Positions 24,742 to 38,267 of a DNA stretch of 64,000 nt are shown here, piece after piece. Location: positions 883,426 through 947,425 of the forward strand of contig VZRZ01004225.1 in the NCBI GenBank assembly GCA_013398175.1. The letters run 5' to 3'. Position numbers and translations under genes: made by a program. Source of the stretch: Climacteris rufus. Taxonomy: Eukaryota > Chordata > Aves > Passeriformes > Climacteridae. Position 1 is the first letter of the stretch, and every line of letters starts with the position of its first letter. Below the pieces are notes generated by a model. The model saw only the letters and a list, made by a program, of their open reading frames with translations, had not been told where the DNA came from and did not search any database.

Positions 24742-26536
24742 GAAAAAAGCCCAAACCTACAGGCAAACTTTGTGCTAGCTGCATGACTGACATAAGCTAT
24801 TTACCATTTTATCAGTGATTGAATAATAGAAGCAGGTGTTCCTACTGGTCTAGGTGGAATACTCTCACTAAACATTTTCTAAATCTATCACTCTTGTATC
24901 TGTGATGCATTGTGTTGCTGTATTTTCCAGGGCCTAAGTAATGAAATAAATGCACAATACACCAGCTTAGAATCAACCAGCAATGCTTATATCTCAGGTA
25001 CTGTAAGCTATTAATTCTTTATTTAGGAGAAAATTAATTCAGTGCCTCCAAAGAGATAGTGTATTCAACTTTTTACGTACAGTGTCTAGCACACTCTCTG
25101 TAAATCATGAGCAGGAACAACAATTTTAACAATTACTATCTTCTCATGGACTTTGAGAAGAAGAAGAAAAAAACCTTATACAAGTAATACAATAATTCAA
25201 ACCCATCTATCTATATGTTTTGAAACAATGCAACTTTCACATACAGTTTTGAACGCTCCTAAAAAAATAAACTTCTTTGGAAACACTTATAGTACTTGCT
25301 TAATTTTTTTTTTTTAAATTAAAAAACCTGCTGAAATATTATTTACATCTATTCTTTTGATACACTCATCATCTATTAGCAAAGATGGTAATGGCACATG
25401 TACACAAGCATTTCTAGCTTCATAAAGTTTCAGATCTCTTTATATCCACATTAATGCAGCTTTTAGTGCAAAGATGATCTTGTTCTTTCACCCACCATCC
25501 CTTCCCATAACAAAGGCTATTTCCTTCCAAAACTGTAGTTCACAGTAAAGTAGTTTATAAATTTGCTTGCATTTTATTCCTCAATCTATAATTTAGCAAC
25601 AAACGGTTGTTTAAGAAAATTATCAAAACAATACAAGATCTTTTACAATGTTTGTTAATAGTTATTAGCAGTGCATCAACAAACTGGGGTAACTCTATAT
25701 GTTGCTATCTCTTTCACCTATGAAATCACAGGTATATATAGACACTTTGGGCGAAACGCAAAAAGCACATATTCATAACTATTAAAATAAAATTAACCAG
25801 ATCTCATTTATCTAGTTTTCTGTATGTAGAGATGAAAACAATCCAATAGAACTCCTTATGGAAAGAGACAGAATAAGTGAAATTAGGTCACAATGCAACA
25901 AACAGTACAGTTGAAAGTGGGACTAAACTTGTACGCTCTCGTGTCTGAAGTTCAGATTAGTTAGAGCAGATTTGGACATGAATGGCTGACATAGATCTCT
26001 GTCAGATTCTGATTTCAATTTGTGTGGTGAACTACTACCTTCTTGTAGATTATCTTGAAGATCAAACAACAAAAATATTTTCTTTAAAGAGGAGAATGGT
26101 AACTTTAAACTCACAATGAAAACTTTCCATTCCTAAAGTACACTTTTCATTGCTGAGGCCTGTATGTCTGCTTATCAAATTTAATATGCTCTAGATTCTT
26201 TTGTCAACTCTTCAATCATTGCTCATGTTACCTAATGCCCTGGCTTGTTGACCTATTTACTATATTTGTACTTCATTTTTATTTCCTTTTGCTGGCTATT
26301 TCTATTGTATATAACGTCAAAAATGCTGTCTCCTTCTTAGTCTTGTATGACACTGTTTGACACTAAAAGACCCTATAGATCAAGCAAGAATTTAAAACCA
26401 AGTCTTTGACTTTTAAGAAGCTATTAAGAACTGTGCACTGTAGCTCTATATGTAATGTACAAATCTTCTCCACCATATGCATTACCAATGAGCTATTGCT
26501 GTCTTTTCACAGGTGAGGGTGTTGCAAGACCTTTGA
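24742..26536. other. Non-coding sequence, nothing recognised
   Basis: AT-rich, with a T run near 25306-25315. No gene could be supported. Confidence 0.5.
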
Positions 26537-26541
26537 TTTTT

Positions 26542-26575
<34 letters not shown>
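26537..26575. repeat. Poly(T) tract
   Basis: A T run of 32 bases (26544-26575) is preceded by TTTTTTC and followed immediately by GTAG. It could be the reverse of a poly(A) tail, but the downstream 200 bases show no recognisable retrocopy. It is most simply a homopolymer. Confidence 0.95.
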
Positions 26576-26576
<1 letters not shown>

Positions 26577-29500
26577 TAGTAATGGTATTACAAGTTTTGA
26601 ATAGCTATCAAGACATTTGGCATATAGTGCAACACAAATCCAAATTACCTTATGGAAACCCTTCTGAAAATAAGGATAGCTTTCTGATTAAGCATTTTTT
26701 TAAAGGACATTTCTGTGTTGAAAATTTTAAGAAAGCAAATAGAAGTCTCATCTTTGTCTTTTTCAGACAGAAATATGAAAAACTGTGCTTACCTTCCTAC
26801 TTAATCCTCTATGATCCACCTTCTGAACTGCCTGACTACCTCTAGATTCATCCTAGGGAGGGAAATTATGGATTTTGTGAAAAAATTTTCTGCTGTCTTA
26901 TTTAAAAATCCCTGTTCACATCCCACTTTCTATCTACAGGGAGAGCACTGCCACAGGAATACTGTGCCAGAGCTGCCATGAGACTAGAAAAGAGCTGGGG
27001 TAGAAGGGTATAGAGACAGACACACATGCAGATGTGCTCTTGGTGGTCCATGTGACTATTTTGTCTGTTTTCCCATGAGTGAGTACTAGATGGAGGATGA
27101 TAAGTCCTTTTAGTATTTACTGAGACAGACTTTCTTCTTCCAAATGCATGACTAGTGCTTATGTGTGCTCTTTCTGCTGGGCTTTGCACTCTTCAAGAAT
27201 CTCAGCATCACACATCTCACACTATAAAAGTCTCTCTGCCAAAGGGAACGCAGGGTTTTGGGGTGCCATAGGCACACATCAGTCAACCATGTTTTGAAGC
27301 AGAAGCACACCCCAATGCCCAGAAAAATGGGAGCATTCCTTTATTCTGGAAAGAATTTCCACCCTGAGATTGATAATTGTCACCCAGCAAAACATTGTGT
27401 TGTAGAAGCTAGTATATTTTCACTGTTTTCAGGAGATGTGTCTATGTGATCAGTTTTTCCAGGGAATATTTTATATTTAAAAAACCCCTCCCAACAAATT
27501 CTAGCTGCAGCTTCTTACCTAAGAAGATATGAGTATGGACACCTATGCACAGAACACCTCTATTTGTTTCTCAGTGGGACAGAGTACACTTAAAGTCATA
27601 CAGAGTTAGCAAACACCTTTTTAATTCCTGGAACCTTTTACAGTGTTGCCTACTGCTTTATGCTCCCTGGAAAATAGCTTAAAGTTTTATGAACATTCAA
27701 ACCAAATTTCTATTAGATTAAGTGAACCACCTGTTATAGATGCCTTTTTTATAACTCTCTTGGAGTATACTAGAGGTGACTCAATTAAATTAGTTTGAAA
27801 TGTGTGGTTATTCTTGTTCAATAAACACTTTATTGAGAGTCCTATCTGTTCATAACCAAGCTTGGTAGCAATCCATTTCCAGTTGCAAGTCAAGACAGCA
27901 CCAGCCCTTAATGTTCTAATAAACAAATGGTTTAACAATTGGGAGGTAATTGTCACAGTGGGACAGCCTGGGATGCTTGTAATCAGGCCTGTATTGTCAC
28001 AATTCATTTTCATATTGTAGCAAAATAACCTCAGGAGCCCTTTTGAATTAACAGAAGTCTCACTTTATACTCATAGATGCTCAGTCTATGCACTCTAAAT
28101 CAGATTCAGTAATTTTAGACCACCTTAATCTCCTCAAAATCAACAGAGAACATTTTCTTGTTATGTCTAGGAATGACACTTTAGCAATAAAATCCCATTT
28201 GCAAAAAATGGATGGGATATATTCAGTGGCAAATTACTTGTAATATTTTACAGATTTACTCCACTACACATTTACTACAAATCTTACAAAATCAGCACTT
28301 ATTTAAACCACAGGCGTGTTTATAGACAAGCAGATATTGTAAATCATAGCAAGGATCCAACTGGTAAAATAAACTTACTTGCAAAGAGATATCTCTTCTA
28401 TGAGTATGCTAATAAATCCAAACCTAACTTCCAATGTATCTAAATTCAGGGTACAACAGTGCTTGAGAGTTTTTGAAATAAACTATTTTCCATTCACTCC
28501 GTCTCACTTTCTCCATGTTTTTCCTAATTTATTTTTAACTAATGCTATAATACTATTAAACTTTTTAACAAGGAAAACTATAAACATATTTAAGCAACAG
28601 CAATTTTAACTAATTAAAGCAACACCTTCCAAGCTTCAGATACCAAACGTCACAAAAGAAGCCCTCAAGACTCCTATTGCTGTTGACAACTGTCCAGATG
28701 ACAAACCCATTTGACAGTTTGGTACACTCCACAGCCCTTAAAAAAGGCCTGGGACTACCACAGAAGGGTCATCAGCTCTTAGAAAGCCTTATTAACGACA
28801 TGCAAAAACTTGCAAAGTACACCCATGCCAGCTGAGCTGAAAGTATTTGATCCCACTTATGTAGACACTGACTTTCACCAGTCCTTTTTAAACAAATGGA
28901 AGTAAGTAAAAAAATTAAAAGGGTCATATATTCACTGGCTCACGATCAGGGAAGAAATTATATGCTCACTCAAAACAAAATTTGAGTTTTTCCTAAATCG
29001 GTTTGCAGATGCAAGTGCCTTAGAATTAATTCTGAATAAAAGGTTTAGAAGTGACTTTTTCTCTCCACCTATGAGAAAATGCCTAAGTTACTTTTTCTGC
29101 ATGAAGCCAAGACTATTATGGAAAATCCTTCTTATTAATCCAGATCTACTGGAATTTCTCATTAAATTCCAAAGACAAAGAAAGAAATTTTATCAACTAC
29201 TTTTTCAGAGATCATGTTTAGTTGCTTCCCTTACTATAACAAACTAAGTACACCCACCTCATTAAGAACTTATACTTAAGAATTAGCTGGAATATCCTAA
29301 TTATAATCTTTTTCTTGTAAAATAAAAATTACTAAATCCTAAAACCCTTATTTTATGTTTATTTGATTTTTCTTATTAGGACAAATATGTAAAACAATGA
29401 GTGTTTAATTTCCTGAAGTTTGACAATTATTGTTCCCAGTAAACTGAAAATTATAAAACACTGTATCAACATATAATCTCAAAATGCTTTTACCCCCTTG

Positions 29501-30169
29501 TTCAATGAAAAACAAAAAACCCCCACCACAAATCTCAAAACAAACAGTATGACTTGTTATTATCCCAGGAGTTTCTAGGTAATGAAAAAAAAATCTCATG
29601 ACCACTGCCCTTTATGCACCTGATCTCTTGACCCAGGTTTCAAGGCGGTTGTTCATTCAGAACTTTGTGCATTTCTGCCTGGCTTTCCGCATCTTAAATA
29701 ATCTAGCTGGTGTTTTTCCCACTGCTTCGTAAGGAGAGAACTATTGTTAAATAAATAATAAATAAAAGTGTCTCAAAGACTGATCATAAAGGAAATGAGA
29801 AAATGAGATAGACGGACAGCCCGAACAGCTCATTAAATCAGGACAACATCATAAGCTTTAGAATCAAAAAAAAAGAATCCAAACATTATTTGGACACCAT
29901 ATTGGAGTATGAAACAAAGTCTTTTCTAAAGATGATTTGCAGCCTTGAAACAGAAGCAGGAAGAAGTGATTTTGTTTTGTAAGATTTTAGTTCTGATTTG
30001 TACTGGTAAGTTTTGTTAAACATAATATTTTTCCTTTTGTTTCCTAGATTGTATGGAGTAAACAATGACATTCAGTAATCATGTTCTTAAGAAAAAAATA
30101 TATAGTATGCCCCTTTGGTGAAACAGTTTTTAAATTCTAATAGAATTTCAAGGTTATTATCTATTTCAG
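26576..30169. other. Non-coding sequence, nothing recognised
   Basis: Contains a 14-bp palindrome AAGAGATATCTCTT at 28384-28397 and a short A/T-rich tract near 29746-29766. Minus-strand frames at 26902-27189 (95 codons) and 27687-28013 (108 codons) lack motifs or splice context. No gene could be supported. Confidence 0.5.
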
Positions 30170-30545
30170 ATCAACACTCGAGGTCAGAGTTCACAGCAGC
30201 CAGAATTTACAAACCTCCAATGGGTTTTGATTGACAGCAATCAGCATCTCTTCAGCATCACTGAGGGAACAAAGTACAGGTCAAGACAGCAGGCGATTTC
30301 ATCTGTCATTTTTAATTATCTAAATGATATTCACAGACAAAACCTTTCCCATCCATCAGGGCATCGCATTACCATAGACAATGTTTGTTTAAAGAAGAGG
30401 CCATAAAATCAAACAATTATGAATGCAGACAAGCCTTGCTATTGACTGCATAAATAATCAAGTGAGATTTCCAAAACTCTCTGCTAATGAATTGGTAGAT
30501 TGCTGGCAGGAAGTGGCAAGTAATAATACAGACGACATTCTAATG
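30170..30545. promoter_or_regulatory. Candidate conserved enhancer-like block
   Basis: A complex, low-repeat block dense in developmental factor motifs. They include TTTTGATTGACAGCAATCAG (PBX/MEIS-like TGATTGACAG), CATCTGTCATTTTTAATTA (MEIS-like CTGTCA next to a homeodomain TAATTA) and AATGTTTGTTTA (forkhead). CCATAAAATC and GCATAAATAATCAAG (HOX/CDX-like) follow. The mix of PBX-MEIS-HOX-type sites without simple repeats is typical of vertebrate conserved non-coding elements. Conservation itself cannot be seen from one genome, so the class is inferred. Confidence 0.35.
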
Positions 30546-33280
30546 TTCTTATTGACTTTTACTAAAGCTTAGCTACAGTAGCAAAGATCCAAAAATGACG
30601 TCAAGTAAGGTTTCCATAGGAGCCGTATTGATATCAGTACACTGCTAAAATACAAGTAGTTAACTCCTGACCTCAAAGTAGGACCAGCAATCCCCTGTGA
30701 GAGAGCTGAAACACTAACAGTACAATATATCATGAGCTGAGTCAACAGCCTCAGGGCTCCAGCAATGCTACTGCACTGGCAAGGGTGCCTTTTGCTGTGT
30801 ATAACAGCCTGATCCACAATAATTCAACTGCAATCCCAAAAATTAATGCCACTTGAGTCTACGAGTAAATAAACATCTGCAAACTGAAACTGAGAAGTAT
30901 ATCTAATACTGTTATACAAAATATGGTGTGCATAACAGTCTGATGGAATGGACTCATGTTTCTCATCTGGATGTTCCAACAGCGTAACAAATTCATGGTT
31001 TAAAGGCCAGAATCATAAGTGACATAAATTGCCATAAATCTGTTGCTTCATTTACACTGTCTCATTAACTGCAACCATAGGTAGCTAGCTGGACCAAATT
31101 TTAATGAAAGTATTGGTTTCATTAATCAGAAAAAGTCAACAAGGTGAAACTGGTAAGAATCTCTTTCCCTGGGTCTAGGAAACTAACATGAGACCTCTAC
31201 AAGGGAAAAAAAAAAAGGCACAGAAAGATGAAGTGTGCAGACTGTCTCTGTTCAGTGGGGCAAAGCTTAAGATGCCTTTTCTCCTGTTAGAAAATACTGG
31301 AGAAGGATTTTCTCTGGGTAAAGAGTAAAGGAATTAGGGTTGACACCAGATGCACTGTCAAGACAATAGCCTGGGAGGTGTACAGCACAAAATAACAGTG
31401 AAAGCTCTTTGCAAAGCCCTTGAGGATGGTTATTGAGACATAGAGAGAATAGCAGAAACCTTTCCCCTCATTAACACATTAACCTGATTGCTGTCAGCAT
31501 GCAATTTTAGTTTATTTCACTTGAAAACATATCACTAACGACAAGTCTCACAATTCTTACTCATATGATGTCCCTGGAACCGTTTTGGCAAACTGTATGA
31601 AGGAAAAAAGTAGTTTTGTGCTTCAGAATCCCAGTAATTTCTCCTGCCAAACAAAGTAAGCCAATTTATGTTTGCAAAATCTTTAACTGCCAGCTGTGTT
31701 TCTGGGACTGTCCTTCACATCCGTTGTGTCTGAATAAACCCAAACTAGTTCATTGATGGTCTCATATTAGCTCATTCACATTTTTCAAATCTTTATTAGC
31801 TCTTAATAACCTTTCACAGATGTCAAAGAAGGAAATTGGACTGATTTCAATGGGATTTCAAAAAGGAAGCCTTTAGAAGGAAAAATTAGAAAAGCTCATG
31901 ATCCAGAGAGATAAAAACTATCATTATATCTGATGTTTCACAGGAAAAAAAAACAAAATTAAAAACCCGATGTCTAATTCCATGTAACCCACCTCCTGGA
32001 TTAAACAATTAGTGAAAAATTCTTTACTTCTCCTTCAGCACCATCGCACCCCCATACTCATACTCCCCAACCTTGATTATCCTCAAGGAGTACATCTGAT
32101 TCTTACCCACTTAGTCATGAAGATTAAAGAGACCTCTCAGATTCCATCTTTCTAACTCCAATTTCCCACCTTGAACACATAATTTGTATATAATGCAAGA
32201 CATGCTATTGTGGAACTGTTTCTAAAAACCCACTCTGAATTTCTTCTCAGTAGGTAATACAGTATGGCTTTTTTTCTCACCTCATAACCAGACAATAGAC
32301 ACCTTAAGATGCAGCAAAGGCTTACAAATCCTAAAACTGAGACTTTCAGTTCAAGTTCCATGAGTCCAGGTTTTGAGCCTCTCGAATTCCTGGTCAGTAT
32401 TTGTTCTCATCAGCTTGCAAATATGACTGTGCTACCCTAAATTCACCATGAATGGATGCCTGATATAACATAATTCATTTCTATAAATAGAAAATTTATG
32501 TATCTGACTGGCAAGAAGGCACTGACAACTTAAGTACAAAATACAGTTCAGTTTTACAATTTTAAAAAATTATATCTCAGTTCAGATCTAGAGAACTTTG
32601 CTGTAGCTATATATTTCAATGGAGAGAGATAACATATAATTCAGATGCACATTCACTATTCTGGGTCATGGCAAGATCCGAATTTCTAGAGAAGCAGATA
32701 TAACTAACAACTGCACTGAAATTATTCTAACTAGAGGTGTTCCTATACAAGACAACTTTAGCAATAACTGCTAAAATGGTACACTTGTCAGCTTGATAAC
32801 CACTTGTTATAAAACAAGCAGTGATTCTTTCAAATATGAAGAACTTTGATCTATGCATTTCATGAGGAAGCTTTTGCCAATCTTCTTTTATTTTTCAAAT
32901 TTAATATTATGCTTTATTGAGATTTACCCTTACCCATAAGAACTATTTTTCTACTGCTAGCATTGTAAAAGAGGCTTAAAGTTAGCATTCACATTATCAT
33001 AATATATTTTTACATTATTTTAAGTCCTATGGATAAATATCTGAGTCCTGTTAGAAAGACATCTCATTTCCCCTAGGAAAAGACAGTGGTTTTCTAAAAA
33101 TCTAAAAATATATAAAAAATATTAAACATGTTCTGTGAAGAATGGCTCTCTAAAGTATTAAGTTGTGTTTAATAATATTCCTTCTTTTACTAAAGCAATC
33201 ATTTACACTATGGACAGTCTGAATTAAAATAATCCATCAATGCATCATAGCTTAGTTGCAGTCAGTGACACAGAGAAGAA
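30546..33280. other. Non-coding sequence, nothing recognised
   Basis: No gene or repeat family could be supported. Reading frames reach only 82 codons (30569-30817 minus). Confidence 0.5.
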
Positions 33281-33302
33281 TGCCATGGCAACAAACCAAT
33301 GG
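33281..33302 (+). promoter_or_regulatory. RFX half-site next to a CCAAT box
   Basis: TGCCATGGCAAC (an RFX X-box core, whose consensus is a GTTGCCATGGCAAC-type palindrome) is followed after three bases by ACCAATGG (an NF-Y CCAAT core). RFX plus NF-Y pairs occur in regulatory regions of ciliary and MHC class II genes. No transcription start, CpG richness or downstream coding exon is visible, so a distal element or chance are both possible. Confidence 0.3.
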
Positions 33303-33894
33303 AACTATAGAAGTTCCAAAGTGTCAACAGAAACAGAGAGTCTCAGCTAGGTGACCTCAGAGAGGGAAGCTAGCAATATTTATAGAGAATCATTACTTCT
33401 AGAAATTATGTTTAGAACGTGATTTTAAAAGGACACCAGCCACATTTGATTAAGAGACAATTCTGAAGAAGGATGGTAGTATTTGGTGCCAGAACTTAAT
33501 CCTGAATCTCCACTAGATGTAAATATGTATTAATGCAAAGTTCTTATAAGAGATCTTGACCTGACAGTCTAGGCACTATAGACACAATTGTTCTCAATTA
33601 ATTAATTATATTCCTTCTCCCCTTGAACTAGCAGTCATGATATTTTCAGTAGATGAATAATTTCCTTTGGAAATTCTACATTACAGGACACTTTGGATTG
33701 CATCCTTTTCATAGTTATCTTCTGAAAGATAAGGCTAAATTCCAGAAAAGGCCATTAAAGCATGTGATTATTGACTTAAAAATTTATTTCAGGCTTTTTA
33801 TGGGTGGGCTGCCCAAGAAATACATGACCAGCTAAAGTTCTTTGAAAAAGACTGTAACCAAACTTAAATACTTAAACCATCTTTTTCAATGGCA
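33303..33894. other. Non-coding sequence, nothing recognised
   Basis: No gene or repeat family could be supported. Confidence 0.5.
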
Positions 33895-33925
33895 CTAGCA
33901 TCCCAAGCTATTCTAGCATCCCAAG
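33895..33925 (+). repeat. 18-bp period tandem duplication
   Basis: CTAGCATCCCAAG occurs at 33895-33907 and again at 33913-33925, separated by CTATT. This is a short local duplication. Confidence 0.8.
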
Positions 33926-36900
33926 ATGCAATATTCCAGGTTTCAAATCACAGAAGCCAGGAAAAATAAGAATTATTCCACTGTCAAGGAAATTTTCTTT
34001 GCTGGCGTTATTTTCTAGATTTGCAAAGCTATCTGGAAAAAGCAGTATAAGGAGAATGGTATCAAAAAGTTGTGTGAAGCTGATATTGCTTCTTCATTAG
34101 TTACAAAAAAAAAAAACCCCAATCCAAAACCTTTTGTTGACAACAGGCAGGTATTAGTGAAGTCAAATCAGTCTAGAAAGGTTTAGCTAGTACAATTAGA
34201 AAACGTCCTGTCTCAAATAGCTCAGTGGTTACATAAGGTTGTCACATGAGCACAAGCCAAAACCATTCTACAAAACCATTAAGAGAGCCATTTAAGCACC
34301 TTTTAAGTTAATCATGAACTTAGGTGTAGGGTTAAACTTAAGCACAGAATGCTACTCCAGACAAGTCTTTCATAAGTGATTGGACAGACAGACAATATGT
34401 GCCATCAGGAGTGCAAAGTTTTCATCTCTGGTTCATGAATACAAATCATGAGTATCCATGGAAGTCTGTGGATTAAACAGTTCTAAAAAGAGTGAGAAAA
34501 GCCACAGGACTGGATTGCTTCCATTTTTTGAGGTCCACACAGGATGACATTTCCTGCTTCTTAAGAAGGCATTAAAAGTCAGAGAAGTAAACTTCTACTT
34601 AGACAGTGTCATAAATTTCAGAGGGAAAAGGTCTTAGGACCTTTGGCAGCTTACAATTTTCTAACATAATAAAGCTTGTAAGACTCCAAGTTTATATTGA
34701 GGGGCTCAATTTTTTTATGCTTGAGAACTTTTGCTTTTTCACAAACAAAAAATATAGCACTTCTGGAGTTTAAGCCTAACATTGAAATGCATTCTCATAC
34801 ATTCAGCCAGTTCTGTATCCTGAAAAGGTATGCCTCTAAATATGCTCTGAACTTCCTCCTTTTTACTTTTATGCAACTGAAAAGGTGTTCTTTCTTTCAG
34901 AATAAAAATTCAGTCACATACATATTAACTATTTAAGTAAAATCTATTAAACATTGTGACTTTTGCAGTCATTATGTGTTTTTTAAATTTCAAAGTGGAA
35001 TGCACCTGGACTTGTTCTTCAGCCAACTTCACTCTGATAATAACTTAATTACAAAGTCTTGGTCAAACAACAGCTATTTACAGAAAATCTGTGTTCAGTG
35101 TTCACTGCATTAATTTACTATGCTAGGTGTTCTCATAGTTTTTTGGACTAAGTTTTTAAATACCATTAACTACATACTGTGGCATAATGTTAATGGAAGA
35201 ATTTGACTTCAGATTATTAGCTAAAAAAATATCACACATGACCTAAAAGTTTACCTTTGTGGCAATATTCCAAAGTACACAGCATTTAGGGAAAAATCAG
35301 AACATCAGAATGAAATAAGAACATTGCCCCCTGGCTTACTTATGGTTCCATTTTAGGATCTTTTGTAGTGGGAAGGTCACACAGATGGATCACAAACCTA
35401 CAATTTTGGTTATAAAGAAATGCTTGCATCTTTATGTAGCCATCTTCAATGCTTGCTGAATTCCACATTATTTCCCTACTCTTTAAATTATTCTCATATA
35501 ATTAATGTTAGTTTGAACTCTTTTGATGTGACATGGGGGACACTCACAAAATCTAGTACTGAACAATTAAGATTAATTTCTGTGCTTCTGCTGCAGTCAT
35601 GAAAGAGAGAAAACTTACTCTAAAGTAACTCACAGCAGCAGCTTTATTTCATAGCTGCGAAATACCTTCTATTTCTAGTTAGCCTTTTGCATGCTCCAGA
35701 CATCACACAGTTTTAATTAAGTGTTTCTGCTAGAAAAGATACAATTTGCCTGTACTAAGAAAAATCAGGAATGAATACAGTTTAATCAAGCAGCACCAAC
35801 AAAAACAGCAACCAACAAAATAACAAAGGAGACCATTTTTTAAATATCTCAATTCTTTCCAGCAAAAGATTTTTCTGGGGAATTACCTCCATGGTTTTAT
35901 TTATCTTTTATCCCCTAACTTAAAGTGTTTATTTCTTATGTAATGCATAAAATGTTTTATAAGAAAGATCACGGTGACAGACACCTTCAAAATCTCTAAA
36001 ACTGTATGTTACAAATCACAGCAGGACAATCAAAAAACTAATATTCAAAGTACTACATATATTAATGACAAACTAAATGAAATACAGTCTATTCTTGTAC
36101 AAAAAAAAGCAAACTCTTTTTAGAACAGACTTCTACAGTCCTCTAGACTTAGAAGATCAGCTCCCAATAATCCCTATGTGCCATAAGATTTCTATAGTAG
36201 AAAGACCTGACCAGAAGTTTTCAAAGTAAAAATATACCAGTAAAACTGTGCAGGAGAGTTTATAAAAACAGCATGTGTCCATGTTCACAGTCCACACCTC
36301 TCTCTCTGTGTGGAAATATCTATCTAGAATATTCAAGGGTAAATTAATCTTTGGCATTTTGATCACTTAATGCTTACAGTGAATTTAATATTAGGATCTA
36401 AGTCAGGGAAAAAATGAATGCTTTACCCATGTATACAGCTATCTCTGAAGGAGGCAATTAAAGAAGATGGTTTAAGTTTAGTTTCCAAGTTCTTTGACTC
36501 CTTCATCCTATAAAGGAGGCAAATGTGCTAAGTTTCTCAGTCCTTGATGTCAAGTGTTCATTCTTCTATTTCAAACTCATTGAAAGACAGCCCTACCACT
36601 AGCTTAAACAAGTGTAAAGTAGCATGGCGTAAAGAAATTTTTTTATTATTATTATTAAATTGTTGAAGAGAAAATACTGGGGGAAAGGGGATTTTCTCAC
36701 TCTCTGAGATTGCTCAGTGTGGCACAAATGGATTTAGCCTTCACTGAGTTTATGAAACTGGGACAGTATAGGAAGAGAACTGCTTTACTAAAGAGAAATT
36801 ATTTCAGGGTTTCTGGAAACCAGGGCTACACAGGAACCCATACCAATCCTCCCAGGAGAATGAGCAGGTAAATATTAACAAAGTTTCTTCTCCACATAAG

Positions 36901-37974
36901 AAAAAAATCTCTTGTAAGTTCCAGTCCTTTCAGGTGTTTTCTTTTTCTCTTGGCATTTAAAAAATACTCTCATTTCCTCACTGTGCTGCTGCTTTTTACA
37001 TGCCTGTATAAGCAGAAAAAGCCTTATGCATCACAATCTTGCCATGAATGGAAAGAGCCCTCATATAGTCTCACAGGACTTCTTTCGACCTAAATTGGCC
37101 TTTCAAATATAACAGCATTGCTTCAGAAGATTTGGCTTATCCATTCAGTGACTGTGCTGGCTGGGATCTCTAACTCATTGGGAATAGAGAATCTGCTCCA
37201 GGTTGGGAGCCAACTGCTGGTGTAACACTGACAGATGCAGGACCCATATGCCCAAGTCTGGGTAGGATGCCTGTATCACTGGCATCTGGATGTTAGCTTT
37301 CCTTTTCTGGCTCTACTTCTGGCTTTGCTGATAAACCCAATTGTCTGTCTATTGAGGGTCAGCCTGCTGCTGCCCTGTAGTCAGGTTTTGTGGATTAGTG
37401 AGTGGTTCCTCTCTATTAAAGAGTACTATCTGAGCATAGTATGCATCCTTTAATGCTTTCATAGGCCACTACATATCTAATTCCAGTATTTCTACTGTTC
37501 CTGGTGATTTCGGCACAGATGATGAAGTCTTGCACATGCAGCAAATCTGTACAATGTGTAAATGCTCATGTCCTGTCTAGTGGCTAGGAAGTTATGCTGA
37601 TACCATCCATTACTTTTTAAACCCAAACAATTTTTTACTGCTAGATATACTGCCAGGAATTGTAAGAGTAAGATTTGAATAACATCACAAAGTCATTTGT
37701 ATGAAGAGGAAAACACATATCATTAACATGCTCTTTAATGGCAAAAAATTAAAACAAACAAAACCTATACAAATTTTTTTCCAAAATATTACTGACACCT
37801 ACTTAGATATTTGCATATGTGTCAGAGATTGAAATAATTCATGCCTTAAACATTGTTATAGCAAAACTGCATAAAGAAGCCACAACCAACAGCCTTCCCT
37901 GCAGATGCCTGACTGGAACTTTGGACTGTAAATCAAACTGTTGAGATTAGATAAAGGGAACACTATTGTTCAAT
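33926..37974. other. Non-coding sequence, nothing recognised
   Basis: Includes a short (ATT)n run near 36643-36657. Reading frames of up to 79 codons have no motifs. No gene could be supported. Confidence 0.5.
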
Positions 37975-38267
37975 CGCCTCAGGTCTGAGGAGACGTAAAC
38001 AAGACTGTGCATCCACAAGAAAGACAAACCCAGCAGCTGTGGTGATCATCCCTGGCTGGGTTTGGCGTAGGGGAGGCCACAGCCCACAGCTGAGAGCAGG
38101 TCTGCACAGATTTCACCCCCAACTGAGGTGGGGGAAGGAGGTTTTGAGTGAGGCATAACCTCTGATCAGAGGCAATGAACACCCATCCTCCCTGACTCAG
38201 CTGTGGAACTCCCAGCCCCGAGAGGACTACAACCACAGGATATTCACGTGAGGGGCAGGTGAGGGGG
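37975..38267 (+). mobile_element. GC-rich segment upstream of LTR, possible ERV 3' internal end
   Basis: Base composition rises abruptly here compared with the AT-rich flank. The segment ends in a purine-rich run (GTGAGGGGCAGGTGAGGGGG) that abuts the proposed LTR start. A purine tract in that position is what a retroviral polypurine tract would look like. No recognisable gag, pol or env reading frame is present. The minus-strand frame at 37979-38236 (85 codons) is not recognised. Alternatively the whole 37975-38738 island is one longer LTR. Confidence 0.3.

Noticed and set aside
26537..26575. Poly(T) read as the tail of a minus-strand retrocopy
   Set aside because: The adjacent sequence shows no mRNA-like body, polyadenylation signal or target duplication.
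27687..28013. 108-codon minus-strand frame
   Set aside because: Unrecognised, without splice or promoter context.
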